From: Linepithema humile
Lineage: Eukaryota; Arthropoda; Insecta; Hymenoptera; Formicidae
Assembly (NCBI RefSeq): GCF_040581485.1
Contig: NC_090128.1
Coordinates: forward strand, 2,728,001 to 2,792,000
Length of the DNA: 64,000 nt
Direction of reading: 5' to 3'
In this document: in pieces, positions 61,736-64,000 of the stretch
How positions within the stretch are numbered: position 1 is the stretch's first letter
How the letters are laid out: each line of letters starts with the position of its first letter
The notes under the pieces: generated by a model
Database searches by the model: none
Told to the model about the DNA's origin: nothing
What the model saw: the letters and a program-made list of their open reading frames with translations, nothing else
Position numbers and translations under genes: made by a program

Positions 61736-63831
61736 TTATTTACTTTTTACTGTGTTAGTAGATGTATTTATATCATCATACGTATAAGTTATATGCATCT
61801 GTATTATAATCACCACGACAGTCGCCACTGATGTGTAGAACTAAAAAAAAATGTTATTTTACAAAATGAAAATATAGGGTGCTTATGTACATAGTATGAA
61901 GAAGAATTTCAATACAGTAAATACAATAAATAATGATAAAAGTAAGCAATTAAATAATAAACAATGTCATCATTATAAAATTAACAGAAATCTAAAAAAG
62001 ATTCTGAGAAAAATCTGACAGAAATATAAAGTAATACTTTGTGATTCTATTTTATAATAATTTATATTTTTGCAAAATGTGAAACACATACCCGGCGAAT
62101 AAAATTGTTACCAAAGTAAAAAAGCCTCATACCATAAAACTGGACTTCTCTCTGTTTTATTTGTAATACAAATTGTAGAGCCTGAATTCAAATAAAAGAA
62201 ACGGATAAATGCAAAATTTAAACACACTATGCGCATGAGGTAATTGAAGAATAATTATATAACGTTATTATAATTTACTTGTTCGCGCAAGTCTTTGTCG
62301 AGACTGCTATTAGATAATTTGTAAAGAATTACAATTGCTTCAGTCGCCTGAAATAATGTTCATATGAAATTAAAACGCCGTTCATGTCAAAAGTTTTATA
62401 CAAAAAACATATAATCAAATAACTTGGAAAAAATTATTCAACATTAGCTTTATTTACTACCTATATTTATCGTTAAAAAATTGGAAATGTTTTATTAACG
62501 TTACTATTAATTTTATATTATTATATTTTTGCTATTTAAGTTTGTTACCTGTTCACTGACAATCTGACAGATATAATTTAATGTGAGAAATTTTATGTTA
62601 TGCACGATAGTCCAAAAATAATTGAATGAGCGATCTAAGACTTGTCCAAATGTAGTTGCATTTGTTAGTAGTGATGTGTAAATTATGCAACAATTATTTA
62701 TGACAAATATAAAAATAGACATCATTTGTAATGTCATCTGTACACTGAATATTTTGTTCAGGTCACGTGATATAAGACATAGCTGCAGATGAACATGCCT
62801 GTAATCAAATTATAATTTCCATAATTAAATTAGACTACAAGTACGTATATAAAAAACAAGAATATTTTCATCGACAAAATTATGTACAATTCAAGCTTTA
62901 CCAAAAATTTTAGATTTACTCGTTTGGTAATTCAATTTTTTGAGTACATTGTAAATATATTATAATCTTTAAAAAAATATATGTATGATTACGTTTTTTA
63001 AACACCTAATTAATATATAGTAACTTTAATTATTAATTAAACATGTGTCATTTTAAAAATTACATTATAATCCACATAAATTTTCTGCGTTCTTTTATTT
63101 TATGAAAGTTTATTCTTTGTTGATATTCTTCTCCTAAAATTAGACTTTCATGTCTGGTATACTTTATGTCGTCTTTTATCAGATTTTCAAGGTGCTCATT
63201 GATTTGCTGGAATCTGGAGGCTATATATCTAAATTAAATAAAGAATTACAGTAATTATTGTAAAATAAGTTTATATTTAATAATAAGTTTATATCATTCA
63301 AGACATTGCTATTAATATTGTTTTCTTCTCATTCTTTTAATTTTGTTTCTTGTTTATGAATATAATTTTATTATTTTGCTACAAAAATTCATAACACTTG
63401 TCAAAATAACAATATTGATAAAATTTTATTTCAAATCTCATTAAAAAATTTCAAAATATTTAAGAAAAACAGAAAAAATTATATGTTTTACTCATTTTTT
63501 AAAAATATTCTTATTAGATATTTGTCTACTTTGCAATAGACTTTACAAAGTATACATATACCGACCTCAGAATAATTCCCCACATTATACTATTGAGGCA
63601 GCTGACATGATATATATAATTTGCCACAAATGGAACAAATATGCGAGTAATGCTAAAATAGTCGTAATTCAACCAAAAACTATCCACTATATCCATGAGA
63701 CAAACCAATGTAGTCCATATGATTATTGCTCGAATTGTCAATTTATGCAACCATTGGTAATCCTTTGATGTTCCGAACACATTTAATGTATCATTCACAA
63801 TGGAAAGTTTATGTAAACATATTTTTAATTC
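61736..63831 (-). CDS. Gustatory receptor copy 16 (subfamily 2), partial: exons 2-7
   Basis: Six of seven exons of a receptor nearly identical to copy 15. Exons 5' to 3': 63831-63566, 63228-63064, 62798-62549, 62347-62279, 62181-62092, 61840-61736, all open and in phase. Intron 1 starts at 63832 and runs off the right edge, so exon 1 with the ATG must lie just beyond 64000 (intron 1 is 228 bp in copy 15). Exon 2 reads SIVNDTLNVFGTSKDYQWLH. Exon 7 has TVVVIIIQM and the KSK stop that overlaps AATAAA. Nothing suggests a defect in the visible part. Confidence 0.84.
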
Positions 63832-64000
63832 CTTAAAGATAACATTGCTCAATTAAAGACGTGCCGAATAACATTGTTATCAATTTTAAATATAGAATTT
63901 GCTAATTTAAAATATAAAAATATTCGATACCGATAGATCATGATCAAAAAGTCTCTTAAAAATTCATGTTCATCTATAATTATGACAAAATAATTAATAA
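63832..64000. other. Intron 1 of copy 16, continuing past the window
   Basis: Aligns with intron 1 of copy 15 (60752-60920), including the GATAGATCATGATCAAAAAG stretch. No exon is present. Confidence 0.8.

Noticed and set aside
1214..63831. Odorant receptor (7tm_6) identity
   Set aside because: The C-terminal T-[FYIV]-x5-Q-[LM] motif, the phase-0 last intron just before it, and lengths near 400 aa fit gustatory receptors better; I did not see typical OR C-terminal features.

Overview
The window is AT-rich insect genomic DNA carrying a head-to-tail tandem array of gustatory receptor (Gr, 7tm_7 family) genes, all on the minus strand. I infer a hymenopteran, most likely an ant. The reasons are the Gr-type C-terminal motif (T-[FYIV]-x5-Q-[LM], matching the insect Gr TYxxxxxQF signature), compact phase-conserved exons, large species-specific tandem expansion, and Tc1/mariner-like, hAT-like and foldback repeats in introns and spacers. 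No tRNA, rRNA, CRISPR or non-receptor protein gene was found.

Sixteen receptor copies can be traced, numbered 1 to 16 from left to right. Because they lie on the minus strand, each gene starts at its high coordinate. Every copy has the same seven-exon plan. Exon 1 starts at M-[ST]-[TIK]-T-I-Q and ends in phase 0. Exons 2 and 3 end in phase 2. Exons 4, 5 and 6 end in phase 0. A short exon 7 encodes TM7 and the stop. Spliced products are 394-406 aa. Thirteen copies look intact (1, 2, 4, 6-15). Copies 3 and 5 are pseudogenes. Copy 16 lacks exon 1, which lies beyond the right edge.

Layout: copies 1-11 (1.2-48.2 kb) form subfamily 1 (MSTTIQQGLRP...). Copies 12-16 (48.9-64 kb) form a divergent, more compact subfamily 2 (MTKTIQAALAP...), with only about 500 bp between neighbours. 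Within subfamily 1, copies 2+3, 4+5 and 6 are successive products of tandem duplications of about 8.6-9.1 kb. Copies 1 and 7 are alike, copies 3, 5 and 8 are alike (8 is the intact one), and 9, 10 and 11 are more separate. The first about 90 bases match the upstream region of copy 7, so the array continues to the left.

The region records birth-and-death evolution. There are four fossil last exons of subfamily-2 type, all with the same destroyed splice acceptor. Two pseudogenes share a 2-bp frameshift. An old transposon fragment sits in intron 1 of five paralogues, and younger repeats are found in single copies. The intact genes presumably encode seven-transmembrane ligand-gated cation channels of contact chemosensory neurons; ligands cannot be read from sequence.
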